Positions 14,954 through 23,170 of a stretch of DNA of 64,000 nucleotides are shown here, one piece after another; the first letter of the stretch is position 1; each line of letters begins with the position of its first letter. Where the stretch lies: contig DHAE01000007.1 of NCBI GenBank assembly GCA_002397315.1, positions 334,875 through 398,874 of the forward strand, given 5' to 3'. A program made the translations under genes and the position numbers. The notes below the pieces were generated by a model. The model searched no databases, was not told the DNA's origin, and was given only the letters and a program-made list of their open reading frames with translations. Source of the stretch: Comamonadaceae bacterium UBA4962 (GTDB taxonomy: Bacteria > Pseudomonadota > Gammaproteobacteria > Burkholderiales > Burkholderiaceae_C).

Positions 14954-17011
14954 ATGGATCGCAATGGCGTGCTCTCAGGGGGCCAGGTGACGAGCACACC
15001 AAGCTCGGTCCGCCTCCCGGCGCCCGTCAACCTGTCGCCGCCTGACTTGGTCGTAAAGGCTTGCTTCGACGGAATGCGTTTCGGGCTGCAACTCGCCCAT
15101 GTGCCTGGGCTGAGCAAACCTCTGGAGCGGCATGGGGCATGGTGGAGCGCTGCGCGGCGCATGTGGCTGGTGCGGGCTACCGGGGCGGCCGACGTCGAGA
15201 GCATGCTCCTCGATGCCTACCGCGGGCAGCACGTTTCCTTCGACGCTGTTGCGGCTGCGCTGCGGGCCTCGGCCGCGGCGCCCGAGCCCGACTTCTACAC
15301 ACAGCTGCTCGACGTCCAAGTTTTCCCGCTCGCGAAGGGCGACCGAGGCCGCGGAAAGTGGGCTGTCAGCTTCGCCTATGACCCGCCGTGCGTGGCGGCG
15401 ATGCGGGCAATGCGTGGCCTGTTCCATAAGCACGCCGCCGCTTGGCAAGTGCATTGCGATCCCGCTGAAATCCAGGAGCACCTGGTGCGGCATGCCGGCG
15501 TCAAGGCGGAGTTCGTTTTCGTCCATGAACAGGCCGTAGTGCTCGAGGAGCTCGCCACCGCAAGTGCTTCGTCTTCGCCCATCGTCGTCCCTGCGGCACC
15601 GCCTCCCCAGCGAGGTGGCGGAGGGGGAGACGATTCTGCGGGCGCGGGGTTCTTCTCGACGGATATGCAGCGATCTGGAGACGTCCCTTTCGACGCGTCC
15701 GCAGTGGCGTCGCTGGTGGCCACGGGGGTTCTTCGCGACTACCAGGCGATCGGCGTTCAACACATGCTTCGATCCGCCGGCGCGTGCATGGGTGACGACA
15801 TGGGCCTTGGGAAGAGCCGCCAGACGGTCGTGGCCAGCCGGCTTGCCGCCGGCAAGGGGAGGGTGCTGATCGTGTGCCCGGCGTCCCTGCGCCTCAATTG
15901 GGAGAGGGAGATTCGGATGGTCTACCCGGAGGCGACTGTGGGCATGGTGGGCGAAGATCGCATCGCGACGCTGCAAGCGTGCGATTGGGTGATCGGCAAC
16001 TACGAGCGCATGGGCGGCCTGGTACGTGCGACCGAGCTCGCGTTCGAAGTGATGGCCGTGGATGAGGCCCACTACCTGAAGGAGTACCAGAGCGGCCGCA
16101 CGCGCAATGTGTTTCTGCTGGCCGCGCGGATCCCTCGCTGCTACGTCGTCACTGGGACGCCGCTCCTGAACCGCGAGGTCGAGATGCACACGCTGCTGCG
16201 AATTACCGGGCATGCCCTGGGCCAGTTGCCGCTCGGCGATTTCAGGAAAGGTTTCGCCGGAACGGCTGAGAAGCGCGCCAAGCTCGCGGATGCCATCAAG
16301 GGGTGGATGATCCGGCGCAGCAAGGCGGTGCTCTCCGATCTGGGCAAGAAGGACCGCCAGCTCCGATATCTCTCGCCAGAAGGACTCGGCACATACCGCG
16401 AGATCTATCGTGACATGAGCCTTCAGGCGATGCCGAAGATCGTGCAGCTGCGCAGGACGCTCGAATCGCTGAAGGTGCCCTTCCTGCTGGACACCGTGCA
16501 GTCGATGGGTGACGACGACAAGATCATCATCTTCTGCGAGTACATGTCCACCGTGGACGCCCTCAAGCAGGCGCTCGCTGGGCTCGGGATCGGTTGTGTC
16601 TCGCTCGTCGGCGCTGATTCCGCAAAGAAGCGCCAGGCCGCCGTCGACGCTTTCCAGCAGGTTCCGGCGAACAAGGTCTTCATCGGCACTACGAGTGCTG
16701 CAGGTGTCGGCATCACGCTCACCGCAGCCAACCTGGTCGCGTTCGCCTCGATGCCATGGACTCCGGCCTTGATGCGCCAGGCCGAGGACCGGGCATATCG
16801 GCTCGGGCAATTGCGCGACGTCCTGGTCATCGTCCCGATCGTGCCCGGCACGATCGACGAGGGCGTCCTGAAGCTTCAAGACGCGAAACGAACCACGGAG
16901 GTAGAAGTGGTCGAAGCCGCGAAAGCGGCCCTTCCAGACACGCAAAAGCTGGAGCTTACGGAACTGCCTGCCGCGGCGCGAGAAGAGCGCGCGGTGTTGG
17001 AGTTCGCGTGA
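14954..17011 (+). CDS. SNF2-family DNA helicase/translocase, 685 aa
   Basis: ATP-dependent dsDNA translocase of superfamily 2. Walker A GDDMGLGKS at about 279, the RVLIVCPASL strand, DEAH box near 368 (VDEAHYLKE), motif III TGTPLLN, and C-terminal motif V/VI with ITLTAANLV and QAEDRAYRLGQ. The N-terminal about 200 residues hold a HARP/SMARCAL1-like WWSAARRMWLV segment. A Gly/Pro-rich linker precedes the motor. GGTGAG lies before the ATG at 14954; other in-frame starts at 14882 and 14936 are weaker. Possible roles: fork remodelling, transfer or defence. Confidence 0.85.
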   Translation: MDRNGVLSGGQVTSTPSSVRLPAPVNLSPPDLVVKACFDGMRFGLQLAHVPGLSKPLERHGAWWSAARRMWLVRATGAADVESMLLDAYRGQHVSFDAVAAALRASAAAPEPDFYTQLLDVQVFPLAKGDRGRGKWAVSFAYDPPCVAAMRAMRGLFHKHAAAWQVHCDPAEIQEHLVRHAGVKAEFVFVHEQAVVLEELATASASSSPIVVPAAPPPQRGGGGGDDSAGAGFFSTDMQRSGDVPFDASAVASLVATGVLRDYQAIGVQHMLRSAGACMGDDMGLGKSRQTVVASRLAAGKGRVLIVCPASLRLNWEREIRMVYPEATVGMVGEDRIATLQACDWVIGNYERMGGLVRATELAFEVMAVDEAHYLKEYQSGRTRNVFLLAARIPRCYVVTGTPLLNREVEMHTLLRITGHALGQLPLGDFRKGFAGTAEKRAKLADAIKGWMIRRSKAVLSDLGKKDRQLRYLSPEGLGTYREIYRDMSLQAMPKIVQLRRTLESLKVPFLLDTVQSMGDDDKIIIFCEYMSTVDALKQALAGLGIGCVSLVGADSAKKRQAAVDAFQQVPANKVFIGTTSAAGVGITLTAANLVAFASMPWTPALMRQAEDRAYRLGQLRDVLVIVPIVPGTIDEGVLKLQDAKRTTEVEVVEAAKAALPDTQKLELTELPAAAREERAVLEFA

Positions 17012-17030
17012 TGCCTGCCTACAATGGAAT

Positions 17031-17082
17031 CGTGACCGCTCTTTAGAGCACCACCACGCGACTGAGCCTTTGAAAGTCGTGG
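17031..17082 (+). promoter_or_regulatory. Structured RNA leader, copy D
   Basis: CGTG...CACG encloses the hairpin GCTCT-TT-AGAGC. A second hairpin (CCAC-gc-GACT / AGTCGTGG) has the loop GAGCCTTTGAA. The same two-hairpin plan is repeated at 18033 with different stem bases. It sits upstream of the 142-aa gene at 17182. Confidence 0.55.
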
Positions 17083-17114
17083 CCCCATGCAGATGGGGGA
17101 GGGCATTTTTCCAA

Positions 17115-17145
17115 CCACCCAGCGGGACCAACGCAGTCCCGGTGG
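17115..17145 (+). promoter_or_regulatory. Leader hairpin of the AACCC...GGGG type
   Basis: CCACC and GGGAC pair with GTCCC and GGTGG. It lies 37 bases before the start codon at 17182, downstream of RNA copy D. Confidence 0.5.
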
Positions 17146-17181
17146 GGATGTCGTTGCCCGTTTTTACACAGGAGCAACGTC

Positions 17182-17610
17182 ATGTCTCAAACCACCAAGG
17201 CCGGTTCCAACGGCCCATCGTTCGCAAGCGCCCGCCAGGTCGAAGCCCATCATTTGGCGGACATGTTGAGCAGGCTGCACGACCCTGTCGTTGCAGAGCT
17301 GTTCATCGCAGTCGTGGACGGCAGTCCGGAATTGCGCCAGGAGTACCTGGGAGCATGCCTGAAGGCCGCTGAAACCGTACGTCGGCGGGAAATGCGTTTC
17401 GAGCGAGCTCGCGCTGCGGGGCGGGCATATGCCCGGGCCCGCGGGCAAGTCTCGGTCGTAGCGCGTGCATTCGTCATGGCGGGGCGGTACATCGCGGCAG
17501 CGATTCGCCGTGCCCGCGTGGAGCGCCATCACCCGGCGAACCAGGCACATGCCGAGACCGCCATCGTGGTAGCGCTGTCGTCCGTCCGTCGCTCTGCAGC
17601 GGGCAAGTAG
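17182..17610 (+). CDS. Hypothetical basic protein, 142 aa
   Basis: Not recognised. ACAGGAGCAACGTC precedes the ATG. Helical and strongly basic in its second half (RRREMRFERARAAGRAYARA, AAAIRRARVERHH), so it may bind nucleic acid. Preceded by both types of RNA leader. Confidence 0.55.
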   Translation: MSQTTKAGSNGPSFASARQVEAHHLADMLSRLHDPVVAELFIAVVDGSPELRQEYLGACLKAAETVRRREMRFERARAAGRAYARARGQVSVVARAFVMAGRYIAAAIRRARVERHHPANQAHAETAIVVALSSVRRSAAGK

Positions 17611-17632
17611 CAGCTGCATCGGCAACGTCCGA

Positions 17633-17669
17633 ACTCGCCTCTAGGCTCCGCCTGGGGGTGAGTTTTTTC
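17633..17669 (+). terminator. Hairpin with T-run between two genes (leader type)
   Basis: ACTC and AGGC pair with GCCT and GAGT, followed by TTTTTT. It is shaped like an intrinsic terminator, yet lies 21 bases before the next start codon and also resembles the leader hairpins of this element. Confidence 0.55.
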
Positions 17670-17689
17670 TTATTTCTGAGAGGAGTGTC

Positions 17690-17938
17690 ATGACTACTGC
17701 AACCATTGTTCCGGGCCCTTTCGCCCTCGTATCTTCTGGCAACACCACCAAGAGCTTCATGCTCGACAGCGATGACATTCAGGAGCGGGCCAACGCTGCA
17801 TTGAATCCTTACTGGGGCAACTCGGCCGGGGTGATCAAGCGGGGTATTCAAGGCTTCGGCATCCAGATCGAAGGCAACCCCTACGTCGTCGAGGTATACG
17901 AATCCCGCGCCGCAGCAGAGCGCGCCTTGGCGAGCTAA
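17690..17938 (+). CDS. Small hypothetical protein, 82 aa
   Basis: Not recognised. GAGAGGAGTGTC gives a strong ribosome site. Mixed alpha/beta (SFMLDSDDIQERANAALN, then GFGIQIEGNPYVVEVYESRA), a plausible compact domain. Accessory gene behind a terminator-like leader. Confidence 0.55.
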   Translation: MTTATIVPGPFALVSSGNTTKSFMLDSDDIQERANAALNPYWGNSAGVIKRGIQGFGIQIEGNPYVVEVYESRAAAERALAS

Positions 17939-18032
17939 CTAACGGGTCTTGCGACGTCCCGGGCAAAAGATGCTGGAGCCCAGGCTGTCAACTACGTTTG
18001 ACGGGCCTGCGCTCTAGCAATACTCTTATCAC

Positions 18033-18083
18033 CGTGAACCGCCCTACGGGGCACCACGCAGCGGCTGAGCTCTTGGAAGCCGC
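18033..18083 (+). promoter_or_regulatory. Structured RNA leader, copy E
   Basis: CGTG...CACG encloses the hairpin GCCC-tac-GGGGC, then GCGGCT-loop-AGCCGC with loop GAGCTCTTGGA. Same plan as 17031 with compensatory base changes. It lies upstream of the STY4534/DUF3577 gene. A DUF3577 RNA motif has been described upstream of such genes; identity is not tested here. Confidence 0.6.
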
Positions 18084-18133
18084 ACACATGAAGCCCTCCC
18101 GGGCACCATGCAGAGCACTTGTCTTTCGTAACC

Positions 18134-18160
18134 CGGATGGGGACACAGCCGCCCCATCCG
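18134..18160 (+). promoter_or_regulatory. Leader hairpin CGGATGGGG...CCCCATCCG
   Basis: Perfect 9-bp stem with a 9-base loop, preceded by AACC; 66 bases before the start of the STY4534 gene. Confidence 0.6.
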
Positions 18161-18225
18161 AGCCTTACGGCCCGGTTGTGTGCGTCTGCGCTCCTCGTCC
18201 ATTCTTTTGGAACTTTGGAGCAACC

Positions 18226-18960
18226 ATGCAAACTGCACAACAGCAACCCCGTGAGTTTTTCAACCTGCACACCAGCGGCATCGGTTACCTCAACCGTGTT
18301 CGCTGGGTGGAAACCCAGGGTCGTGGACGCAAGGCGGAACCGTTCCTCGCGTGCAGTATTTCTGCATTGCGTGGCTCTTCGGATGCCCCGGACTACACGT
18401 ACTTCGATCTTCGGGTCAGCGGCGAGGAAGCGATCGCATTGATCGACGGTCTCCGTGACGAAGTGAACGATCGCCGCAAGGTGCTCGTGAGCTTCAAGAT
18501 CGGCGACATCTATCCGCATCTCTACGACCGAGACGTGCGTGACCAGAAGACCGGACGTTCCACGGGACAGAAGGAAATGGCCACGCTCATCAAGGGCCGG
18601 CTCATCCTGATCAACTCCATTTCGGTGGACGGCGAGAAGGTGTACAGCAGGCCCTCTGACGAAAGCGTGGGCCATGAAGGTGAACAGTCGCAGGGCGACG
18701 ATCACCCGATGGATGACGACGCTCCCGACTCCATCCACTTCGAGCGTTCCGCGCGCGAAGAGATGGACCATGAAGCGCGTCCCCCGCGTCGTCCGGACGC
18801 ACCGCACCCGCGGACGACCGTGACGCCGATGCCGCAGCGCCGCGCAGCAGCACCGCAACCGCGGGCTGAAGCACCGGCGCCGCAACGTCGGCCGCCTCTT
18901 CGCTCCATCGCGAGCGGCAGGCAACTACGTGCTGAGCACCGCGAGCCCGCGGAAGCCTGA
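18226..18960 (+). CDS. STY4534/DUF3577-family ICE replication protein, 244 aa
   Basis: The N-terminal about 130 residues match this family: FFNLHTSGIGYLNRVRWVE, PFLACSISALRG, FDLRVSGEEAIALI, VLVSFKIGDIYPH and LIKGRLILINSISVDG. Members are marker genes of PFGI-1/SPI-7-type ICEs and are called replication proteins; the biochemistry is not established. The C-terminal about 100 residues are acidic, then Pro/Ala/Arg-rich and probably disordered. TTTGGAGCAACC precedes the ATG. It carries one of the longest leaders in the region, with an RNA element and a 9-bp hairpin. Confidence 0.78.
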   Translation: MQTAQQQPREFFNLHTSGIGYLNRVRWVETQGRGRKAEPFLACSISALRGSSDAPDYTYFDLRVSGEEAIALIDGLRDEVNDRRKVLVSFKIGDIYPHLYDRDVRDQKTGRSTGQKEMATLIKGRLILINSISVDGEKVYSRPSDESVGHEGEQSQGDDHPMDDDAPDSIHFERSAREEMDHEARPPRRPDAPHPRTTVTPMPQRRAAAPQPRAEAPAPQRRPPLRSIASGRQLRAEHREPAEA

Positions 18961-18974
18961 GCACTGATGTGAGA

Positions 18975-19002
18975 ACCCCGGACCGCTTGCGGTCCCGGGG
19001 GT
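18975..19002 (+). promoter_or_regulatory. Leader hairpin ACCCCGGACCGC...GCGGTCCCGGGGGT
   Basis: GGACCGC/GCGGTCC and ACCCC/GGGGT stack into a long stem 27 bases before the next ATG. Confidence 0.6.
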
Positions 19003-19028
19003 ATCTTCAAATCAGAAGGAGAGATTTC

Positions 19029-19271
19029 ATGTCGCTAGATTCAACCCTGGCGGGCTGGGTCGATGGTGCGCCTCCCACGCGGGACGACGGTGGCCTGGCC
19101 ATCGTGGTCCTGAAGGCAGGTGTACGCATCGACGGCCAGGATCCTTGTGGTCTTCCCGTCATCGTGGTGCGCTGGAGCGAGAAGCTGAAGACTACGGCCG
19201 GCTCCCACCGCCTGTCGTACGACGACGTTTCCCGGCACATTGACATCGCGGCCGGGGAAAGTCCGGCCTGA
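19029..19271 (+). CDS. Small hypothetical protein, 80 aa
   Basis: Not recognised. AGAAGGAGAGATTTC precedes the ATG. Beta-rich (GLAIVVLKAGVRIDGQD, GLPVIVVRWSEKLK) with a His/Asp-containing end (SRHIDIAAG). It has its own leader hairpin. Confidence 0.55.
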   Translation: MSLDSTLAGWVDGAPPTRDDGGLAIVVLKAGVRIDGQDPCGLPVIVVRWSEKLKTTAGSHRLSYDDVSRHIDIAAGESPA

Positions 19272-19420
19272 TTGACACGACGCGAGCACAGCCGCTTTTC
19301 GCTGCTGCCTTCTCGCATCGTTCCATTGCCGGGGGACGTTTCCCTCCACCTTTTGCGCTATGCTCACGGCTCCAAGTGTTTGCCGGTGTCACACAAGCCG
19401 GCGGCCAGTTTTCTGGCGCG

Positions 19421-19443
19421 GCACGTGAGCCTCTGAGACGCGC
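19421..19443 (+). promoter_or_regulatory. Structured RNA leader hairpin, copy F (degenerate)
   Basis: CGT-GAGCCTCTGAG-ACG keeps the GAGCC-TG loop of the other copies; the stem is extended by GC/GC with one mismatch. It lies in the 388-base gap before the DUF3275 gene. Confidence 0.4.
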
Positions 19444-19559
19444 ACGCCCTCCGGGCTGAGGCATATTTTGTAGACCAATCCCCTCCCTCGTTGACGCACA
19501 CCTCGATAGGGTAGGTCGGATTTCCGGCGGCCTGGAAAACCTCCGGCGACTTCAAACCA

Positions 19560-19595
19560 ACACCCCTTGCGCGTTCTCGTGCACGGGGTGTTTTT
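19560..19595 (+). terminator. Intrinsic terminator before the DUF3275 gene
   Basis: ACACCCC ... GGGGTGT followed by TTTTC. It lies in the 388-base intergenic region, 65 bases before the next start codon, with RNA copy F about 120 bases upstream. Confidence 0.65.
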
Positions 19596-19659
19596 CATTC
19601 ATCACCTGCGGGGCCGCGCCTCGCACGGCGAGTGCCCCCCGTTGCGAGGAGCACTACCC

Positions 19660-20298
19660 ATGATCAAGTTATCCGGCGTGACTTTGAGAGTCAAAAAAAT
19701 GACCGGCCGCAACGGCGAATTTTGCGTCGCCGACCTGCAATCAGACATCGGCGAATTCAAGGTCAAAGACGCGCTGCTGGACCAGTTCGACGACGGCGAA
19801 TACACCGGCACGGCGTGGATCACCGAGATCTACCTGGCCCAGTACATATCGTTCGGCAAAGGCGTGACGGAAATACGCGCCAGGCTGCACGATCTGCAAC
19901 TCGACGGCGCCCGCGAACGCCCACGCGACACCGAACCACAAGAACCGGATCCTGCAGACGAGGTGGTGGCGCGGGCAGTGCCGGCCGCGGCGCCCGTTGC
20001 ATCGCCCGCACCGGCACAGGCCTCGAGCCGGCTGAGCGAGCTCCGCGACCGTCTCTCGGCAGTCGGGAAGAAAGCTTCTACGACGGCTCACGAGCCGACC
20101 GAGGTGCGTGATGACGGCCGGGAACGCGAGATGGAGGCGTTGTTCGGCGAGTTGTGGGCAAGCATCAAAGCGCGCGAGCCGGTGAAGCTCGACCCCACTG
20201 TCGAACGCTCGGTCATACGCGCCCAATCCGCGGCCATCCGCCAGCTCGGCTACTCGATGGATCCCATCAAGCAGATGTTCGTGCCCGACACGGTCTGA
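19660..20298 (+). CDS. DUF3275-family ICE protein, 212 aa
   Basis: The N-terminal about 90 residues fit DUF3275: VKKMTGRNGEFCVADLQSD, GEFKVKDALLDQFDDGEYTG, TAWITEIYLAQYISFGKG and EIRARLHDLQL. The family is conserved in PFGI-1/SPI-7-type elements; the fold resembles a small beta-rich, possibly nucleic-acid-binding domain, but function is unknown. A Pro/Ala linker joins it to a C-terminal helical segment (EALFGELWASIKAREP). GCGAGGAGCACTACCC precedes the ATG. Confidence 0.75.
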   Translation: MIKLSGVTLRVKKMTGRNGEFCVADLQSDIGEFKVKDALLDQFDDGEYTGTAWITEIYLAQYISFGKGVTEIRARLHDLQLDGARERPRDTEPQEPDPADEVVARAVPAAAPVASPAPAQASSRLSELRDRLSAVGKKASTTAHEPTEVRDDGREREMEALFGELWASIKAREPVKLDPTVERSVIRAQSAAIRQLGYSMDPIKQMFVPDTV

Positions 20299-20399
20299 CG
20301 ACGACAACCAGCCCGCCAGCAGCGGGCTGTCCATTGCGCCCGCGCGGGCGCACCGGACAGCGCGCAGCGCGCAGTGATGCGCACGGCGGCATGAGAGAA

Positions 20400-20495
20400 C
20401 TAGGGTGGCTGCGACCCGATGCGCAGCGGCTTTGCGATGAGGCGGAACACGGCAAGAGCGAAGCCGACCCGACCCACGCGCCTTTCCTTGGCCAT
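20400..20495 (-). CDS. Possible 31-aa membrane microprotein
   Basis: In the 490-base gap after the DUF3275 gene, minus-strand ATG at 20495 is preceded by CAAGGAGCTCAG, a strong ribosome site. The product MAKERRVGRVGFALAVFRLI plus 11 residues has a basic start and a short hydrophobic helix. It runs against its neighbours. Could be chance. Confidence 0.3.
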   Translation of the reverse strand: MAKERRVGRVGFALAVFRLIAKPLRIGSQPP

Positions 20496-20558
20496 CTGAG
20501 CTCCTTGCGATGGCTGGCCTGCTCAATGCGGCCTGGAGCACGGTGAAACGGGAGCCCG

Positions 20559-20656
20559 ATGGGTTCCCAGAGAGACTGCCCGATGCAGCGGTTTCTCTGG
20601 GAAACCATCTGACCATTTAGGAATGGTTTCGAGCACATTGAGCCCTGCGAATGTGC
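20559..20656 (+). promoter_or_regulatory. Structured RNA leader, copy A, with two exclusive helices
   Basis: Helix 1 pairs 20559-20573 with 20594-20608 (14 of 15 bp). Its 3-prime strand can instead pair GAAACCAT (20601-20608) with ATGGTTTC (20623-20630). A third hairpin, GCACATT/AATGTGC (20633-20656), has the loop GAGCCCTGCG. The same plan occurs at 23171 and 24731. The rest of this intergenic region holds GC-rich inverted repeats. Confidence 0.65.
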
Positions 20657-20789
20657 ATAGCGGTGTACCGCTAGGGCGTGATCTTTTCAACCGTGTACGT
20701 CGTGCAGCGCCTAGCGCGCAGCGCGCTTTTGTAACCCTCGGGGACCTCGTTCCCTTGGGACGGTGGCCTCCGAAATCTTGGAGACCACC

Positions 20790-21074
20790 ATGAGCTCACC
20801 GCAACCGTTGATGGACTGGAGCACAGAGCAGCGCGCCAGCGTGCACGCTGCATTCAATCGCTGGATCGCCTCGTGCACCGAGGAGGACTACCAGAAGCTG
20901 ATGGCTCTTCGTGAGGCCATCGCACCGGGAGAAGTCTGCTCGATCGTCAAGCTGGTCCGGGCGTGCTACGCACGTCGTGATCTGCTTGAAGGTCTGCCGG
21001 CGAGCCTGGTTCAACTACTGCAAGAGCGGAATTTGCCGCCGCCTTCCTCTGCCGCGCAAGCTGGCGAAGGATAG
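20790..21074 (+). CDS. Small hypothetical protein, 94 aa
   Basis: Not recognised. CTTGGAGACCACC precedes the ATG; an in-frame ATG at 20763 is less well placed. All-helical (STEQRASVHAAFNRWIASC, ALREAIAPGEVCSIVKLVRA). Lies downstream of RNA copy A and a weak AACCC-type hairpin at 20733-20760. Confidence 0.55.
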   Translation: MSSPQPLMDWSTEQRASVHAAFNRWIASCTEEDYQKLMALREAIAPGEVCSIVKLVRACYARRDLLEGLPASLVQLLQERNLPPPSSAAQAGEG

Positions 21075-21208
21075 GCAGCGCTTCCCGCGCGTCGAGCTCT
21101 TCGAGGAGATGGACCATGTCCGGATCCTCTTGGGGTGTGCCTTCAATCACCCTGAATGTGCTTCGCTGATCGGTCATCCGAAAAGTGTCGCACGAAACCT
21201 TACCTCAA

Positions 21209-21234
21209 CCCGGATGGGCCGTGTCCCATCGGGG
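21209..21234 (+). promoter_or_regulatory. Leader hairpin AACCCGGATGGG...CCCATCGGGG
   Basis: GATGGG pairs with CCCATC inside CCC/GGG, 35 bases before the ATG at 21269. Confidence 0.55.
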
Positions 21235-21268
21235 CGCTTGTCCACTTTTTCACCTTTGGAGAAGTCTC

Positions 21269-21571
21269 ATGCAAGCGCAACTGGTAACGATGGAACTGGC
21301 CCAGCATTCCTCCTTCCTCTGGAATGATCTGATGGCTCAATCGCGAGCACTGGCAACGACGGAAGTGACCGAGCAGCAGTTCGGCATGATGGCCGAGCAA
21401 TACGGCGAGAAGTTGCCGCTCGAGGTCTACCGCTCGCAGGCAGGTTTCTACCTGGGCACGTATTCCGAAATGGGCCCGTTCACGCGGGAGTCGGTCGAGT
21501 ACTGGCGCAAGAAGGAACAAGCCGAGAAGGCCCTGGCCACCGGCAACTGGACCCAACGCTACAACATGTGA
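21269..21571 (+). CDS. Small hypothetical protein, 100 aa
   Basis: Not recognised. TTTGGAGAAGTCTC precedes the ATG. Helical, with FLWNDLMAQSRALATTEVTE and GEKLPLEVYRSQAGFYLGTY. Own leader hairpin, and two terminator-like hairpins behind it. Confidence 0.55.
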   Translation: MQAQLVTMELAQHSSFLWNDLMAQSRALATTEVTEQQFGMMAEQYGEKLPLEVYRSQAGFYLGTYSEMGPFTRESVEYWRKKEQAEKALATGNWTQRYNM

Positions 21572-21578
21572 AACCCAT

Positions 21579-21604
21579 GCGACGCTACGGCGTCGCCCCT
21601 TTTT
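21579..21604 (+). terminator. Terminator-like hairpin GCGACGC...GCGTCGC + T-run
   Basis: Seven-bp stem followed by CCCTTTTT, 8 bases after the stop of the 100-aa gene; preceded by AACCC like the other leader hairpins. Confidence 0.6.
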
Positions 21605-21610
21605 AAACAA

Positions 21611-21643
21611 GCCAGTCCCGAGTTCGCTCGGGCTGGCTTTTTT
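21611..21643 (+). terminator. Second terminator in tandem, 17 bases before the methyltransferase start
   Basis: GCCAG-T-CCCGAG pairs with CTCGGGCTGGC (one bulge), followed by TTTTTTC. Its position so close to the next start codon makes it either a real stop for read-through or an attenuator. Confidence 0.7.
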
Positions 21644-21659
21644 CTTTCATGGACAAGAC

Positions 21660-22787
21660 ATGGCTCTGATGTTCGCGCGCCTGGCGCGCAACTTCGTGAA
21701 AGCGGGGTACTTCCCCACCGATGAGGCAACGATCGAGCGCGTCGCAAACCTGCTCCGATTGCCGGAGCAGGACGTGCGCATGCTGGATCCGTGCTGCGGC
21801 GAGGGCACGGCATTGGCCGACCTTCGGCAACTGCTGCAGGAGCGCTGTGGTGCAAAGGACCAGGTCGCCGAGACGTACGGCATCGAGCTCGATCCAGAGC
21901 GTGCACGGCACGCGAAGGGCCTGCTCGATCGTGTGGTCCAGGCGGACATGCACGATGTGATCGTGCGCCCCCGGAGCATGGGCCTGCTGTTTCTCAACCC
22001 GCCGTACGGCTACGGCGTCACCGACGCCGCTGCACAGCGACAACTGCAGGCCCAACCCGAGAAGGCCGAGAGGCTCGAGCGGACCTTCCTTCGAAAGGCT
22101 GTCCCATACCTCGCATATGGTGGCGTGCTGGTCTACATCGTGCCGCACTACGCTTTGGACGACGAGATCCGGGCCTTCCTGGCCAGGAACTTCACCCACC
22201 TGCGCGTGTTCTCCGCGCCTGAGCGGAGGTTCAAGCAATGCGTGGTGATCGGAACCCGATGCCGGCCAGGCTACGCCAGCAAGGCGGACCTGCAGATGCT
22301 CATCGACGCCCAGGCCTCGGAGGAGGGCGCGCCCATGCTTCCCGATAGCTGGGAGCTCGAGCCCTATGCCGTTTCGCCGGCGCCGCCAGAGCAGGACCAG
22401 ATCTTCCACGCGGTGCGAATTGACGAAGAGCAGCTGCAAGAAGAGCTTGCGCGCTACCGGACAAGTCTGCTCTGGGAAGGGCTGAACCAGCACTTCACCC
22501 AGCGCTACGGAGCATGTCGACCACCGCTGCGCGACCTGACGCCTTGGCACCTCGCGCTGGCCCTCGCGGCCGGCCAGGTCGTCGGGCGAATTGAAGCTGC
22601 AGATGGCCGCGTGTTCCTGATCAAGGGCGACACATTCAAACGCAAGGAACGTACGAGCACCGTGGAGTTCGACAGCGACGGGAACGCATCGCAGACCGTC
22701 GTGCTTCTCGACCGCTTCGTGCCCGTCATCACCGCGATCGAGTTCACACCCGATGCGCGTCTCGGCCAGGTGGTGAAGATCGCCTGA
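21660..22787 (+). CDS. DUF6094-type adenine DNA methyltransferase, 375 aa
   Basis: Class I SAM-dependent methyltransferase. Motif I LDPCCGEGTALADL near residue 43, an acidic motif II (YGIELDPERA), and the catalytic NPPY motif at about 113 (LFLNPPYGYG) typical of N6-adenine or N4-cytosine modification. The C-terminal half is a target-recognition-like region ending in FTPDARLGQVVKI. No restriction gene is adjacent, so it may be an orphan that protects or marks the element. It lies between two SNF2-like helicase genes. Only a weak ribosome site (CATGGACAAGAC) precedes the ATG. Confidence 0.8.
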   Translation: MALMFARLARNFVKAGYFPTDEATIERVANLLRLPEQDVRMLDPCCGEGTALADLRQLLQERCGAKDQVAETYGIELDPERARHAKGLLDRVVQADMHDVIVRPRSMGLLFLNPPYGYGVTDAAAQRQLQAQPEKAERLERTFLRKAVPYLAYGGVLVYIVPHYALDDEIRAFLARNFTHLRVFSAPERRFKQCVVIGTRCRPGYASKADLQMLIDAQASEEGAPMLPDSWELEPYAVSPAPPEQDQIFHAVRIDEEQLQEELARYRTSLLWEGLNQHFTQRYGACRPPLRDLTPWHLALALAAGQVVGRIEAADGRVFLIKGDTFKRKERTSTVEFDSDGNASQTVVLLDRFVPVITAIEFTPDARLGQVVKIA

Positions 22788-22802
22788 GACATCGCTTTTT
22801 CA

Positions 22803-22831
22803 ACCCCCGGGGGCAGCACGCCCTGGGGGGT
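22803..22831 (+). promoter_or_regulatory. Leader hairpin ACCCCC...GGGGGGT
   Basis: ACCCCC/GGGGGGT with inner GGGC/GCCC, 32 bases before the ATG at 22863 and just after a TTTTT run. Confidence 0.55.
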
Positions 22832-22862
22832 GGCTGTCCCGCCAACCCAAGGAGATAGCCAA

Positions 22863-23114
22863 ATGAACACGCAAAGCAACCTCGAGTTCCTCAACGACCT
22901 GATGCAGTTCAGCCCGAAGGGGCCGCTCGTGCAGGTATTCATCATCAATGCTGTTCAAACCGCGGCCAAGCAAGTCGCGGAGGAGCCGGACCCGGCGACA
23001 TTCGACACGCCGGTCTACGACGGCAAGGTCTGGCAGGACGTCGCGAAGGAGATCCTGCAGCGCATGAATGAGAAGTACGGCCCGCTGCCACCCGATGTGG
23101 CACAGCCGGACTGA
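22863..23114 (+). CDS. Small hypothetical protein, 83 aa
   Basis: Not recognised. CCCAAGGAGATAGCCAA is a strong ribosome site. Acidic, helical (LEFLNDLMQFSPKGPLVQVF, VWQDVAKEILQRMNEKYG). Follows the methyltransferase gene. Confidence 0.58.
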   Translation: MNTQSNLEFLNDLMQFSPKGPLVQVFIINAVQTAAKQVAEEPDPATFDTPVYDGKVWQDVAKEILQRMNEKYGPLPPDVAQPD

Positions 23115-23170
23115 CCTCGGCCTCACCAGGCACCTCTGCTGCCACCCTGCAGCCCAAAGAACCCATCCAG

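Noticed and set aside
14975..17131. A 718-codon minus-strand frame opposite the SNF2 helicase
   Set aside because: Antisense shadow of a gene with clear helicase motifs; composition (His/Arg/Gln-rich) is typical of mirror frames.
20947..21177. A 76-aa minus-strand frame with protein-like composition (LLEELDAREALPILRQLARQ)
   Set aside because: It overlaps the 3-prime end of the 94-aa plus-strand gene, and the plus-strand genes have clear ribosome sites and leaders.
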